A DNA stretch of 64,000 nt, from positions 372,001-436,000 of the forward strand of contig SGBC01000003.1 in assembly GCA_004195045.1 (NCBI GenBank), read 5' to 3'. Shown here piece after piece: positions 51,538 through 60,524 of this stretch; positions within the stretch are counted from its first letter, which is position 1; each line of letters opens with the position of its first letter. Origin of the DNA: Candidatus Acididesulfobacter guangdongensis. GTDB taxonomy: Bacteria; SZUA-79; Acidulodesulfobacterales; Acidulodesulfobacteraceae. Under the pieces are notes generated by a model. It had not been told where the DNA came from and ran no database searches. It saw only the letters and a list, made by a program, of their open reading frames with translations. The translations under genes were made by a program, and so were the position numbers.

Positions 51538-51924
51538 TTACAGATGTAAAAAATTTTCAATTTTTTCAAATAATATCTTTCTATCGACAGGCTTTTCTAT
51601 AAAATCGTTAAAACCGAGGGACAGCAGATGTTCTTTATTTCCTTTCATAGCATGAGCCGTAACGGCAATAACCGGAATTTTTGCAGTTTTTTCCGATTGC
51701 TTTAATCTTTTAAATACCTCCATGCCGTCTATTCCAGGAAGACCAATGTCTAAAAGTATCAGAAAGGCATCGCTGTTGCTATTGATTTTTTCAACAGCTT
51801 CGAATCCGTCATAAGCTTCGATGATATTAAAATTAAAAGGTTCAAGCATTGCCTGAATCAAATCCATATTTATTTCATTATCTTCTACTATAATTATTTT
51901 TTTATTATCGGATGATAGGTTCAT
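51538..51924 (-). CDS. Single-domain response regulator
   Basis: This 128-residue CheY-like receiver has the acidic pair in IIIVEDNEINMD, phosphoacceptor Asp in ILLDIGLPGIDGMEVF, conserved Thr in IPVIAVTAH and Lys in FIEKPVD. No output domain. It lies 179 bases downstream of the hybrid kinase on the same strand, so it is a likely phosphorelay partner. Confidence 0.9.
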   Translation of the reverse strand: MNLSSDNKKIIIVEDNEINMDLIQAMLEPFNFNIIEAYDGFEAVEKINSNSDAFLILLDIGLPGIDGMEVFKRLKQSEKTAKIPVIAVTAHAMKGNKEHLLSLGFNDFIEKPVDRKILFEKIENFLHL

Positions 51925-52103
51925 GATAAACCTTATTATATTTTATTATTATTTTTTTATTAATTATTAGCTGTCACGTTAGCTATCAACTATTAAATTG
52001 CTATCAAAATATTGATTGACTGCAATGAACTGATAAATATTTACGCTATTATAACTTTTTGCTATTTATCATCGTGAATATTTTTAAATATTCTTATTAT
52101 TTT

Positions 52104-55100
52104 TTAAACCTCTTTAACAATATTCCCGCCTGCGCTTTTAAGCTCGCACAATTTATTGAATATTTTGGATATAATTTCTTCAGGGGTTTCTCCGTCTTCG
52201 GGATAAGACGCCACGACAAAAGTCGCCGTCAGCAATTTAGAAGGCAGTTCTTCTTCTTTATAAAACGGATATTCTTTTATTGAAGACAAAAATCTATTAG
52301 CAACGTATAAAGCCGGTTCTTTTAAAGTATTATTAAGTATAATAGCGAATTCATCATAGCCGAATCTCACAACAACGTCTGAACCTCTTAAAGATTTTTT
52401 AAAAATATCGGCAATTTTTTTAAGCGCAATATCTGAATGAAAACTGCCGACTGTATCATTATAGTTTTTGAAATTATCTACATCTATAAGTATAACGCTG
52501 AAAGCTATCTGGTATCGTTTAGCCCTGTTAATTTCCTGAGCAAGTCTTATATTGAAATAGTTATGGTCTAATAAACCGGTTACATCGTCAAATAAGCCGG
52601 CTTTATGGGGATAGATAAGTTCCAATTCCCTGATAGACCTTGTAAGTTCCTCGGAAGAGAATATTCTTTTTCCTATTACTCTGTCGATATTATTTGAAAG
52701 CCGCATACGTTCTTCAACGGTTAAATCTTTAGATGTTATTATAAAAATCGGTATCTGCGATGAAACCGGATGTTTTTTAATGTTTTCCGCCACTTCAAAG
52801 CCGTTGACGTCTGGCATTATAAGGTCAAGCAGTATTAAATCAGGTTTATATTCTATTGCTAATTTTAATCCTTCGTCTCCTGTATAGGCATGCAGAAGAT
52901 TAAATCCTGCCGGCTCGAGAATTTTTGCAATCATTTCATGCGTTATTTCTTCATCGTCTATCAATAAGATATTTACCTGTCTTTTTTTTCTTTTCGTGGT
53001 AAGCGTAAACTCCGATAATGTTTTTATGAGGGTTTCCCTGTCAATCGGTTTGACAAGATAATCGGTAGCTCCGAGAGCGTATCCTAAATCTTTATTATCA
53101 ATCATGCTGGTAATTACGACCGGGATGCTTTTTGTTATGTCGTCAGATTTTAAATCGCTTAAAACTTCCCATCCGTCTTTTTTCGGTATCATCACATCTA
53201 AAAGAATTGCAAATGGTTTATATTCTCTTGCTTTTTCAACCGCTTCAATTCCGTCATAGGCATGAATTACAGAATATCCTGATTTTATAAGATTTACCGT
53301 AAACAGCTCAGAAGTCGGCAAATCGTCTTCTACGACTAAAACGACAGGTTTTCTCTTTTTGCCGAAATCGTCTCTGAAAGTATAATTTATGTTTGCGCGC
53401 TTATTTAAAACAGAACCGCCGCCGGCAGTATAAGCGGTATTATACTCTATTTCATCAGAATTATCTGAACTTTTATTTCTTTTGTTGTCCGAGCTATTAT
53501 CGTAGCAGTTTTCAATCTTACTTCCGTCTTCCGATGTCATTCCAATGTTTTTGGATATTTCCGACGTATTCAGAAGACTTTCGGTATCAATTGCGTTTGG
53601 TATGATAACAGTAAAAATTGTTTCCTCATTCTCGACAGACTGAACGTTAATATATCCGCCGTGAAGTTCAACTATTTTTTTTGACAGAGCCAGACCAAGA
53701 CCGGTTCCTTCAAATTTTCTTGAATAGCTGTTGTCTATCTGCACAAATTCGTCAAAAATAGTTTTCAGCTTATTTTCCGGAACACCTATTCCTTTATTTA
53801 TAATATCTAACTGCAGATATTCCAGAGAACTTTTTTTAGCTCCGCGTTCAGAGTATTTCTGTTCTGCGTATTTCTCTTCCTGCGCTATACCCTGTTTAAT
53901 TTCAGGAATATTTTTATTGCAGACAATTTTAATAGCCGAATTTTCAAACGAAAACTTTATAGCATTGCTGAGCAGATTATAAATGACCTGCTTAAATTTT
54001 ATTCTGTCGCCGTAAAGCCTGTAATTTTCATTTCCGTTATATATAATGCTTAAGGAAAGCATTTTCTGGTCGAATAGCGATTTCAAAACGGTATTTACCT
54101 CGTCAAAAACCTCTTTCACCGAAAAAATTGAATAGTCCAAATTAAATTTTCCGGCTTCAATCTTTGCTATATCTAATATATTATTTATCAATTGAAGAAG
54201 ATGCTTGCCTGAAACCAATATATTATTAATATATTTTTTATGCTTATCCGTTACATCGGAAGAATCAAGCATGAGGTCGGAATATCCTATGATAGCGTTT
54301 AGAGGGGTTCTTAATTCGTGAGACATATTTGCTATAAACTTTGATTTTAATTCATTTGCTTTTAACAATTCTTTATTAGTCAATTCTAACTGTTTAGTGC
54401 GCTCTATAATTTTCTGTTCAAGATTTTCGTTCAGATTCATCAGTTCTTTTTCATATTTCTTTTTTTCCGTTATATCTTTAGAAATTCCTATTGTTCCTGT
54501 TATTTCTCCTTTATTATTATTTGAAATTGAAGAGATTGTAAGAGAAATATTTACAAGAGTGCCGTCTTTCCTCTTCAGGACGGTTTCATAATTTTGCACA
54601 AAATGTTCGCTGCGCAGCCTGTTTAAAATTTCATCGCGTTCTATTTTATTAGAATACAGGTCAGATGCCTGCGTACCGATAATATCTTTTTTTGAATATC
54701 CTAATATCGTCTCTCCGCCTTTATTAAACTCTGTTATTTTGCCGTTTTTATCCGTAACCATTATCATATCAAATGAATCGTCAAGAATATTTTTAAAATA
54801 GTCTTTCTGATTCCTGAGCTGATTTATTATAGATTCTTTATCCATATGCGCTTTATGTCTGTCGTAAAGCAGATCCCATATTAATTTAGCGCTCGTGGAG
54901 TCTATTATTTCGACGTTAAATTTTTTGCCGTTATTATTATAATCCTGATTATAGGCGGTGTTCAGAGTAAAATTAATATCGTATATATCTTTAAGCTCCG
55001 GTATTCTATAAAAAGGCTCACCGGTAAGATTAAAGATAATATTAAAATCCAGATTGTTATCTAAGGCTTCTTTTATTGAATTTAAGCATTTAATATTCAG

Positions 55101-55271
55101 TCCATTCGCATATTGAACGCCCTCTTTCAGCATATTCCTTGAAACTAATGCGGCAATTTCAATATTTTTATCGTTATGGAGCAGCTCGATAACAGATTTT
55201 GCGGCTTTACCGCCGCCGTAAATTAAAATTTTAGCCATAAATTCTTTCATAAAGTTTGCTTTTTTAATCAT
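52104..55271 (-). CDS. Hybrid sensor kinase: Rossmann-PAS-HisKA-HATPase-REC-REC-GGDEF(degenerate)
   Basis: This is a 1055-residue multidomain signalling protein. Residues about 13-125 look like a nucleotide-binding Rossmann domain (ILIYGGGKAAKSVIELL). A PAS domain (160-270) and coiled coil follow, then HisKA with MSHELRTPLNAIIGYSD (His318) and the HATPase domain (NKGIGVPENKL, EGTGLGLALSKKIVELHGG). Two receiver domains follow (LLDVMIPKKDGWEV; LLDLIMPDVNGFEV). The C-terminal GGDEF domain has GYDEF in place of GGDEF, so cyclase activity is doubtful and it may be a sensor or inactive domain. The start could be 55271, or an internal ATG closer to MAKIL. Confidence 0.88.
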   Translation of the reverse strand: MIKKANFMKEFMAKILIYGGGKAAKSVIELLHNDKNIEIAALVSRNMLKEGVQYANGLNIKCLNSIKEALDNNLDFNIIFNLTGEPFYRIPELKDIYDINFTLNTAYNQDYNNNGKKFNVEIIDSTSAKLIWDLLYDRHKAHMDKESIINQLRNQKDYFKNILDDSFDMIMVTDKNGKITEFNKGGETILGYSKKDIIGTQASDLYSNKIERDEILNRLRSEHFVQNYETVLKRKDGTLVNISLTISSISNNNKGEITGTIGISKDITEKKKYEKELMNLNENLEQKIIERTKQLELTNKELLKANELKSKFIANMSHELRTPLNAIIGYSDLMLDSSDVTDKHKKYINNILVSGKHLLQLINNILDIAKIEAGKFNLDYSIFSVKEVFDEVNTVLKSLFDQKMLSLSIIYNGNENYRLYGDRIKFKQVIYNLLSNAIKFSFENSAIKIVCNKNIPEIKQGIAQEEKYAEQKYSERGAKKSSLEYLQLDIINKGIGVPENKLKTIFDEFVQIDNSYSRKFEGTGLGLALSKKIVELHGGYINVQSVENEETIFTVIIPNAIDTESLLNTSEISKNIGMTSEDGSKIENCYDNSSDNKRNKSSDNSDEIEYNTAYTAGGGSVLNKRANINYTFRDDFGKKRKPVVLVVEDDLPTSELFTVNLIKSGYSVIHAYDGIEAVEKAREYKPFAILLDVMIPKKDGWEVLSDLKSDDITKSIPVVITSMIDNKDLGYALGATDYLVKPIDRETLIKTLSEFTLTTKRKKRQVNILLIDDEEITHEMIAKILEPAGFNLLHAYTGDEGLKLAIEYKPDLILLDLIMPDVNGFEVAENIKKHPVSSQIPIFIITSKDLTVEERMRLSNNIDRVIGKRIFSSEELTRSIRELELIYPHKAGLFDDVTGLLDHNYFNIRLAQEINRAKRYQIAFSVILIDVDNFKNYNDTVGSFHSDIALKKIADIFKKSLRGSDVVVRFGYDEFAIILNNTLKEPALYVANRFLSSIKEYPFYKEEELPSKLLTATFVVASYPEDGETPEEIISKIFNKLCELKSAGGNIVKEV

Positions 55272-55465
55272 ATTTTAAATTATTGTCTGGATGGCGACTT
55301 TATTTCTCCTTTAGAAAATTTTTTAATTATCGGAACTTTTTAACTTAATTAAAATTAAAACTTATCTATAATTTTTATATTTTTATATCTTTCTAATTTT
55401 TATATATTGATTAAAACTTGCCAACAAAAAAGCGTTAATAAGCGTAACTATTAATTAATATTAGT

Positions 55466-56803
55466 TTAGTTATATTTAAAATCACTAATATTTATAAATT
55501 TAATCAATTCGTTAACTATATCGCTATCCCACTGTCCTGACTCTTTTTCAGCTTCAAATATCGAGAGCGCTTTTTCTTTGCTCAGCGCTTTTCTGTACGG
55601 TCTATCGCTTGTCATTGCGTCATAAGAATCGACAACGGATAATATTCTGGATAAAAACGGAATATTTTTGCTGCTCAATTCGCCCGGATAGCCGTTTCCG
55701 TCAAATCTCTCGTGATGATATCTTGCAATATACGATTCTTTCTTGAGTGAAATCAGGGGCTTGCAGATATCGCTGCTCATTACGGAATGATTCCTTATTA
55801 ATTTAAATTCTTCATCGGACAATTTTCCGGTTTTATTTAGTACATCGTTTGGGATTCCGATCTTGCCAATGTCATGTATGCATCCGGCTCTTTTAAGCAG
55901 AAGACAATCTTCTTCGCCCAATCCTAAGTATTTTCCAAAATTATAGGCAAGCATGCTTACCCGTTTAGAATGTCCGCTTGTATATTTATCTTTTGCTTCT
56001 ACGGCTAAAGCCAAAGACATTATTATATGTTCAGAACTTTCTAACGTGTCGTATAATTTTTTTAAATTTATTAATGAATTTACTTTTGCTTTAAAAATAT
56101 TTTTTACGATAGGCTTTGTAATATAGTCGTTCGCACCAAGTTCAATACCTTTAGAAATAGTTGAAGACTCGCTTAAAGCGCTTACTATTAATACTGGAAT
56201 ATTAGCTAACCGACTGTTACAACCGCTTGATTTTATCTGTTGCAGCACATCAAAACCGTTAATTATCGGCATCATCAAATCTAAAATGATTAAGTCGATA
56301 TTTGCATCCGAAAATATAATATCTAATGCTTTTTTTCCGTTTTCTGCAATAACCGTATTAATTTTATACGGCAAAGACGATGCAGACGGCAATGAATTGG
56401 AACGTCTTTTTGTATTATAATTATTATAATCAGAAACAGAGTCTGTCGAATTTTCAGCTTCTATTATTGTCTTCATGAGCTCTGCATTTATTTCATTGTC
56501 TTCAGCAATAAGAATGTTAAACTTGGTTTTAATTACATTGTCTTCGCCTGTTTTATCATCATTATACAGCCGATTAAGCGGCTGTGAAACATTTCTGCTT
56601 AAGCTGTCCGCAGAACTTGCCGAATTATCAGTCAGTGCGCCGCCGTTAAGATTGGCATAATTTGACGATTGTCTGCCGCCGTAAATATTCACAGGCGCGC
56701 ATATATCGTCTCCGCAATCATTTTTAGATTTGCAGCCGCTGCGGCGAAAATTGTAATTTGACAAAAAAACATCGGTATCGGCATCTTTCTTCAATATTCG
56801 CAT
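55466..56803 (-). CDS. REC-HD-GYP response regulator (c-di-GMP phosphodiesterase)
   Basis: This 445-residue protein has a receiver domain (about residues 95-250; IAEDNEINAELM, phosphoacceptor in LIILDLMMPIINGFDV, lysine in ITKPIV) fused to an HD-GYP domain (about 255-440). The latter has HSKRVSML, HDIGKIGIP, RNHSVMS and HHERFDGNGYPG. All metal and GYP residues are present, so c-di-GMP hydrolysis is expected. The receiver carries a Ser/Asn insert of about 30 residues after its first helix. The first 90 residues are low-complexity. With the kinase and single REC it forms a likely signalling unit. Confidence 0.9.
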   Translation of the reverse strand: MRILKKDADTDVFLSNYNFRRSGCKSKNDCGDDICAPVNIYGGRQSSNYANLNGGALTDNSASSADSLSRNVSQPLNRLYNDDKTGEDNVIKTKFNILIAEDNEINAELMKTIIEAENSTDSVSDYNNYNTKRRSNSLPSASSLPYKINTVIAENGKKALDIIFSDANIDLIILDLMMPIINGFDVLQQIKSSGCNSRLANIPVLIVSALSESSTISKGIELGANDYITKPIVKNIFKAKVNSLINLKKLYDTLESSEHIIMSLALAVEAKDKYTSGHSKRVSMLAYNFGKYLGLGEEDCLLLKRAGCIHDIGKIGIPNDVLNKTGKLSDEEFKLIRNHSVMSSDICKPLISLKKESYIARYHHERFDGNGYPGELSSKNIPFLSRILSVVDSYDAMTSDRPYRKALSKEKALSIFEAEKESGQWDSDIVNELIKFINISDFKYN

Positions 56804-56960
56804 TTTAATTAATCCGTATTAATAATAAATAAAATAAATTAATTTTGTATTTCACATATATTTACATTAAACTCATATTAAATTTATACTTATATTTATA
56901 TTAAGTTTATAATATATTTATATTTTTTATTAATCTTTTTAAAGCAAATCTTTTTTTACT

Positions 56961-58460
56961 TTATTTATTGTATAACTCAATATATTCATTTATGCTTCTT
57001 TCCCATGAGAAATTACTTTGCATTCCGTTCAGAATAAGCTTTGCCATGGCATTTTTATCGCTATAATATAATGAAATTGCATAATTAACAGTTTTACTTA
57101 AATCTTCGCCGCTAAAATTATAAAATTTGAAACCGTTTGATTCTTCTATATTGTCAGTCTCAGCGTTATAATTGATTATAGTATCGTCTAATCCGCCTGT
57201 TCCTCTAACTATCGGAACAGTGCCGTATGCCATGCTATACATCTGGTTAAGCCCGCATGGTTCATATTTGGAAGGCATTATGTAAAAATCGCTTCCGGCT
57301 TCAATTTTATGCGCTAATTGATTATTGTATTCTATTTTTAAGCCTATATTTTGCGGATATTTATCCGCTATTTTCTTAAGTTCTTTTTCTATCTCGGGAC
57401 TGCCTGTTCCAAGGATTATAAACAGTGTATTATTTTTTATTATTTCAGGCATGGCTTCTATTAATATATCGAAACCTTTTTGTTCGTCAAGTCTTGCGAC
57501 AATGCTTATCACTGGTTTATCCATCAAACCTGCTGCAGAATCTTTTCCAAAAAAATTGTTTAATAAATCTTTTTTGCAGGATTTTTTCCCCGTTTTGTAA
57601 TTTTTGGATGTAAAATTTTTAGCTATATATTTATCGGTTTCAGGATTCCATTCGTCATAATCGACACCGTTCAATATGCCGTATAGTTTTTGGCTGCCTA
57701 CGTGAAGCACGCCTTCTAATCCGAAACCGTATTCGCTTGTTTGAATTTCAAGAGCATATTTTTTACTGACGGTAGTTATAATATCGGCAAATTCGATACC
57801 GCCTTTGAGAAGATTTATTTTGCCGAAATATTCAAATCCCTCAATATTTAGTAAGTATTTGCTTAAGAAAGTGCATTGAAACTGTTCTGATGGAAACAGA
57901 CCCTGATATCCTAAGTTGTGAATAGTCAATAAAATCTTTGAAGCCAATTTAAATTTAAACTTAGCGAGAGCCGGAACAAGTGATGTCTGCCAGTCATTGC
58001 AATGGATAACGTCAAATTTTAGCATATTATCCGAAACATAGACGAGAGACGCATAATTAAATAAAGCAAATCTTAATAAATTATCTTCATAATCAATATT
58101 TCCGTCGGAATATAAAAAATCACGATTAAATAAATAATCGTTTTTTATAAATAAAATATTTACGCCTTTATATTTATATGGTAAAATATCGAAAAATCGC
58201 AATTCGTTGATAACTTTTTTTCTGGAAGAACCTTCAATATTTAAAAATTTTAAACAATCCTCCGGCGGATCGATTTCTATTCTGGAAATTTTTCCGGATA
58301 TTCTGAATTTTTGCTGGCTTACCTGTTTATAATATGGCACGCAGACAGTGACATTTAAACCTTTTCGGACAAGATTGACGGTTATAGCTTCGGCAACTTC
58401 TGCAAGTCCGCCGCTTTTGGCAAACGGATAATATTCCGCAGTCATAAAAAGAACATTCAT
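56961..58460 (-). CDS. glgA: Glycogen synthase (ADP-glucose type)
   Basis: This 499-residue GT5 glycosyltransferase elongates alpha-1,4-glucan from ADP-glucose. The N-terminal substrate loop is AEYYPFAKSGGLAEVAEAI (KxGGL, with Ser for Thr). HCNDWQTSLVPA, HNLGYQGLFP, the GVDYDEWNP acceptor region and the C-terminal SKYEPCGLNQMYSMAYGTVPIVRGTGGL motif are all present. Length is normal. It probably acts with the GH57 enzyme encoded at 29209-31653. It is transcribed alone on the minus strand. Confidence 0.92.
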   Translation of the reverse strand: MNVLFMTAEYYPFAKSGGLAEVAEAITVNLVRKGLNVTVCVPYYKQVSQQKFRISGKISRIEIDPPEDCLKFLNIEGSSRKKVINELRFFDILPYKYKGVNILFIKNDYLFNRDFLYSDGNIDYEDNLLRFALFNYASLVYVSDNMLKFDVIHCNDWQTSLVPALAKFKFKLASKILLTIHNLGYQGLFPSEQFQCTFLSKYLLNIEGFEYFGKINLLKGGIEFADIITTVSKKYALEIQTSEYGFGLEGVLHVGSQKLYGILNGVDYDEWNPETDKYIAKNFTSKNYKTGKKSCKKDLLNNFFGKDSAAGLMDKPVISIVARLDEQKGFDILIEAMPEIIKNNTLFIILGTGSPEIEKELKKIADKYPQNIGLKIEYNNQLAHKIEAGSDFYIMPSKYEPCGLNQMYSMAYGTVPIVRGTGGLDDTIINYNAETDNIEESNGFKFYNFSGEDLSKTVNYAISLYYSDKNAMAKLILNGMQSNFSWERSINEYIELYNK

Positions 58461-58515
58461 AGTGTGTTATAACCCTTTTTTAAGTAAAATTAAGTTTTAA
58501 TGAGTTTAAATGCCT

Positions 58516-58632
58516 ATAGTGAACTACCTCGCCCTCACGGACGAGGCTTCTTGGTTCTTCATCGGCGGCAACCCGTCAACTCCCCAGGCGTTTATTCCGG
58601 CAGTTCCTGCCGTATTTAGTATATTTATACGA
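58516..58632 (-). pseudogene. TnpB C-terminal fragment and IS200/IS605-type right end (omega-RNA-like)
   Basis: Read on the minus strand, 58632 to 58524 encodes LNTAGTAGINAWGVDG and LPPMKNQEASSVRAR, then a stop. This is the characteristic tail of TnpB, the RNA-guided nuclease of IS200/IS605 elements. The DNA overlapping the last codons and stop forms the hairpin GCCTCGTCC..GGGCGAGGT and ends TAGTTCAC, the usual right-end structure that also forms the 3' scaffold of the guide RNA. No upstream part of tnpB and no tnpA remain. The flanking bases after TTCAC (TATAGGCATTTAAACTC) would be the guide segment if the RNA were made. G/C content here is clearly higher than the surroundings. Confidence 0.8.
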
Positions 58633-58639
58633 AAAACGA

Positions 58640-58675
58640 AAAAGGTGTCACGAAAAAGGTGCCAGACACCTTTTC
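58640..58675. repeat. GGTGTC/GACACC palindrome next to the TnpB remnant
   Basis: AAAAAGGTGTCACG is followed by AAAAAGGTGCCAGACACCTTTTCC, the same core palindrome as in the TIR elements at 21150 and 47417 but without their terminal repeats. It could form a hairpin RNA or be a fragment of the same family. Confidence 0.7.
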
Positions 58676-58791
58676 CTCTTTTAGCAGCCGATGTTTATCG
58701 GCTAATAACTAATAGTCGTGCATTATAGCTATACTTAATAACTATTAATTAATATAGCTATTTAATTCAGATTTATATATTATATTCAGAT

Positions 58792-59157
58792 TTATATATT
58801 ATATTTTTTTTCAAATTCTTCTTCTTTTGTTTTACACTGGATACACATTGCCGTTTCAGGACGAGATTCTAATCTTTTAACGGATATTTCCTGTCCGCAT
58901 TCTATGCATATTCCATATGTTCCATCGTTAATTCTTTCAATAGCCTGCTGTATTTTAGGAATAAGCTTCCTTTCTCTGTCTCTTATTCTGAGCTCAAAAT
59001 TCCTGTCCGATTCCATAGTCGCCCTGTCGGTAGGATCTGGAAAATTTTCTTCTTCGGTATTAGACATGATATCTACCGTCTTTACTGCTTCGCCTATGAG
59101 ATAATTAAGTTTATTACTCAGTATTCCTCTAAAGTGCTCTAATTGTTCCTGATTCAT
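58792..59157 (-). CDS. dksA: DksA/TraR-family zinc-finger transcription factor
   Basis: This 121-residue protein has a long N-terminal coiled coil (LEHFRGILSNKLNYLIGEA; DPTDRATMESD, where Asp residues at the tip act on RNA polymerase) and a C-terminal zinc finger CIECGQEISVKRLESRPETA..CIQC. DksA binds the polymerase secondary channel and works with ppGpp. The size suits a short DksA/DksA-like protein. Start ATG 59157. Confidence 0.9.
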   Translation of the reverse strand: MNQEQLEHFRGILSNKLNYLIGEAVKTVDIMSNTEEENFPDPTDRATMESDRNFELRIRDRERKLIPKIQQAIERINDGTYGICIECGQEISVKRLESRPETAMCIQCKTKEEEFEKKYNI

Positions 59158-59399
59158 AAATTTTTTAATTATTTTTTAAGTTTTTATTTTATAAATTTGA
59201 ATAATAATTATAATTTATAAGATTATAACATAATTTATAAATTTTAAGTAAAAATAATCTTCATTAATTTTTATAACACAAAAATTGGCAAAACAGCATA
59301 TATCAACAACAGTAAAAATAAATAATAAGAAATAATAAAAAATAATAAGAATATCTGCCAATAGCAATACTACTTATTATAGTTATTATAGCGATAACG

Positions 59400-60464
59400 C
59401 TATCGGTAATATTTTATTATTGTATAGTCATTCAATCTCTGAGCCGGCGTAAAACCGGCATCTTTTATCATATTCACCATTTCATTTTCTTCTACCATAG
59501 GGTTGCATGTGCCCGCAGCCTTGACGACATTTTCTTCAATCATGGTTGAACCTAAGTCGTTTGCACCGAAACTCAATGCCGCCTGAGCCATTTTTGCTCC
59601 CTGAGTCACCCATGACGCCTGTATGTTGTCAAAATTATCCAAAACTATTCTCGAAATAGACAGAACCTTGAGATAATAATAACCATAAGTGTTTCTTGGA
59701 TTTAACTTTGTATTTCTGCTCTGAAAACTCCATGGAATGAACGCTCTAAATCCGCCGGTTCTATCCTGCAGTTCGCGCAGTTTAAAAAGATGCTCTATTA
59801 TTTCTTCGTCGGTTTCTACCGTTCCAAACATCATGGTAGCGGAAGAATTTAATCCCTCATTGTGCGCAGTCTCCATTACTTCAAGCCATTTATCCCTGCC
59901 GATTTTATTAGGGCTGATTTTAGTTCTGACCCTGTCAACAAGAATTTCTGCTCCGCCGCCCGGTATAGATTCTAAACCGACTTCTTTTAAAAGGGCAACA
60001 GTTTCTTTAATGGTTAAATTGTTATTTTCCGCCATAAAATATATTTCAGGAGGAGAAAATCCATGAATATGAATATCGAAATTTTGTTTAATAGAAGATA
60101 ATAAATCTATATAATAATCAAATGCTATATCTTTATTTAACCCGCCCTGTATTAATATTTGCGTACCGCCAAGTTCTATGGTCTCTTCAATTTTTTTAAA
60201 TATTTCATGTTTATTTAATATATACGCGCCGTCATCATTTTCATTTTTATAAAAAGCGCAGAAATTACATCGGGAAGAACATATATTTGTATAATTGATA
60301 TTTCTGTCTATTATAAAAGTGACGATGCCGTCAGAATGCTTTTCTTTTCTCAATGCATCGGCCATCTTGCCTATCTTAAGCAAATCATTGCCTTTAAACA
60401 AATTCAGCGCTTCGTCCCTGTCTATTCTTTTTTTATGAATCTTATGTAAATTTAACGGAGTCAT
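59400..60464 (-). CDS. mqnC: Cyclic dehypoxanthinyl futalosine synthase
   Basis: This 354-residue radical SAM enzyme cyclises dehypoxanthine futalosine in the futalosine pathway to menaquinone. The cluster motif is NICSSRCNFCAFY. ILIQGGLNKDIAFDYYIDL, IHGFSPPEIYFMAE, GLESIPGGGAEILVDRVR and MMFGTVETDEE are the MqnC blocks that separate it from MqnE and CofH. Presence implies menaquinone-based anaerobic or microaerobic respiration. Other mqn genes are not in the window. The start is ATG 60464. Confidence 0.92.
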   Translation of the reverse strand: MTPLNLHKIHKKRIDRDEALNLFKGNDLLKIGKMADALRKEKHSDGIVTFIIDRNINYTNICSSRCNFCAFYKNENDDGAYILNKHEIFKKIEETIELGGTQILIQGGLNKDIAFDYYIDLLSSIKQNFDIHIHGFSPPEIYFMAENNNLTIKETVALLKEVGLESIPGGGAEILVDRVRTKISPNKIGRDKWLEVMETAHNEGLNSSATMMFGTVETDEEIIEHLFKLRELQDRTGGFRAFIPWSFQSRNTKLNPRNTYGYYYLKVLSISRIVLDNFDNIQASWVTQGAKMAQAALSFGANDLGSTMIEENVVKAAGTCNPMVEENEMVNMIKDAGFTPAQRLNDYTIIKYYR

Positions 60465-60524
60465 AATGCTATTTTCCTATGTTTTAATATATGCTACATG
60501 TTGTAGTTGTATGTTCTATGTTAG

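Larger units (their letters stand above)
58461..58791. other. 331-base intergenic region with transposon debris
   Basis: Between glgA and dksA. It contains a TnpB C-terminal fragment with its element end (58516-58632) and a GGTGTC/GACACC palindrome (58640-58675). The rest is AT-rich with no gene. Confidence 0.7.

Noticed and set aside
58510-58728. Plus-strand 72-codon ORF between glgA and dksA
   Set aside because: It is antisense to the TnpB remnant, which explains its higher GC and length.
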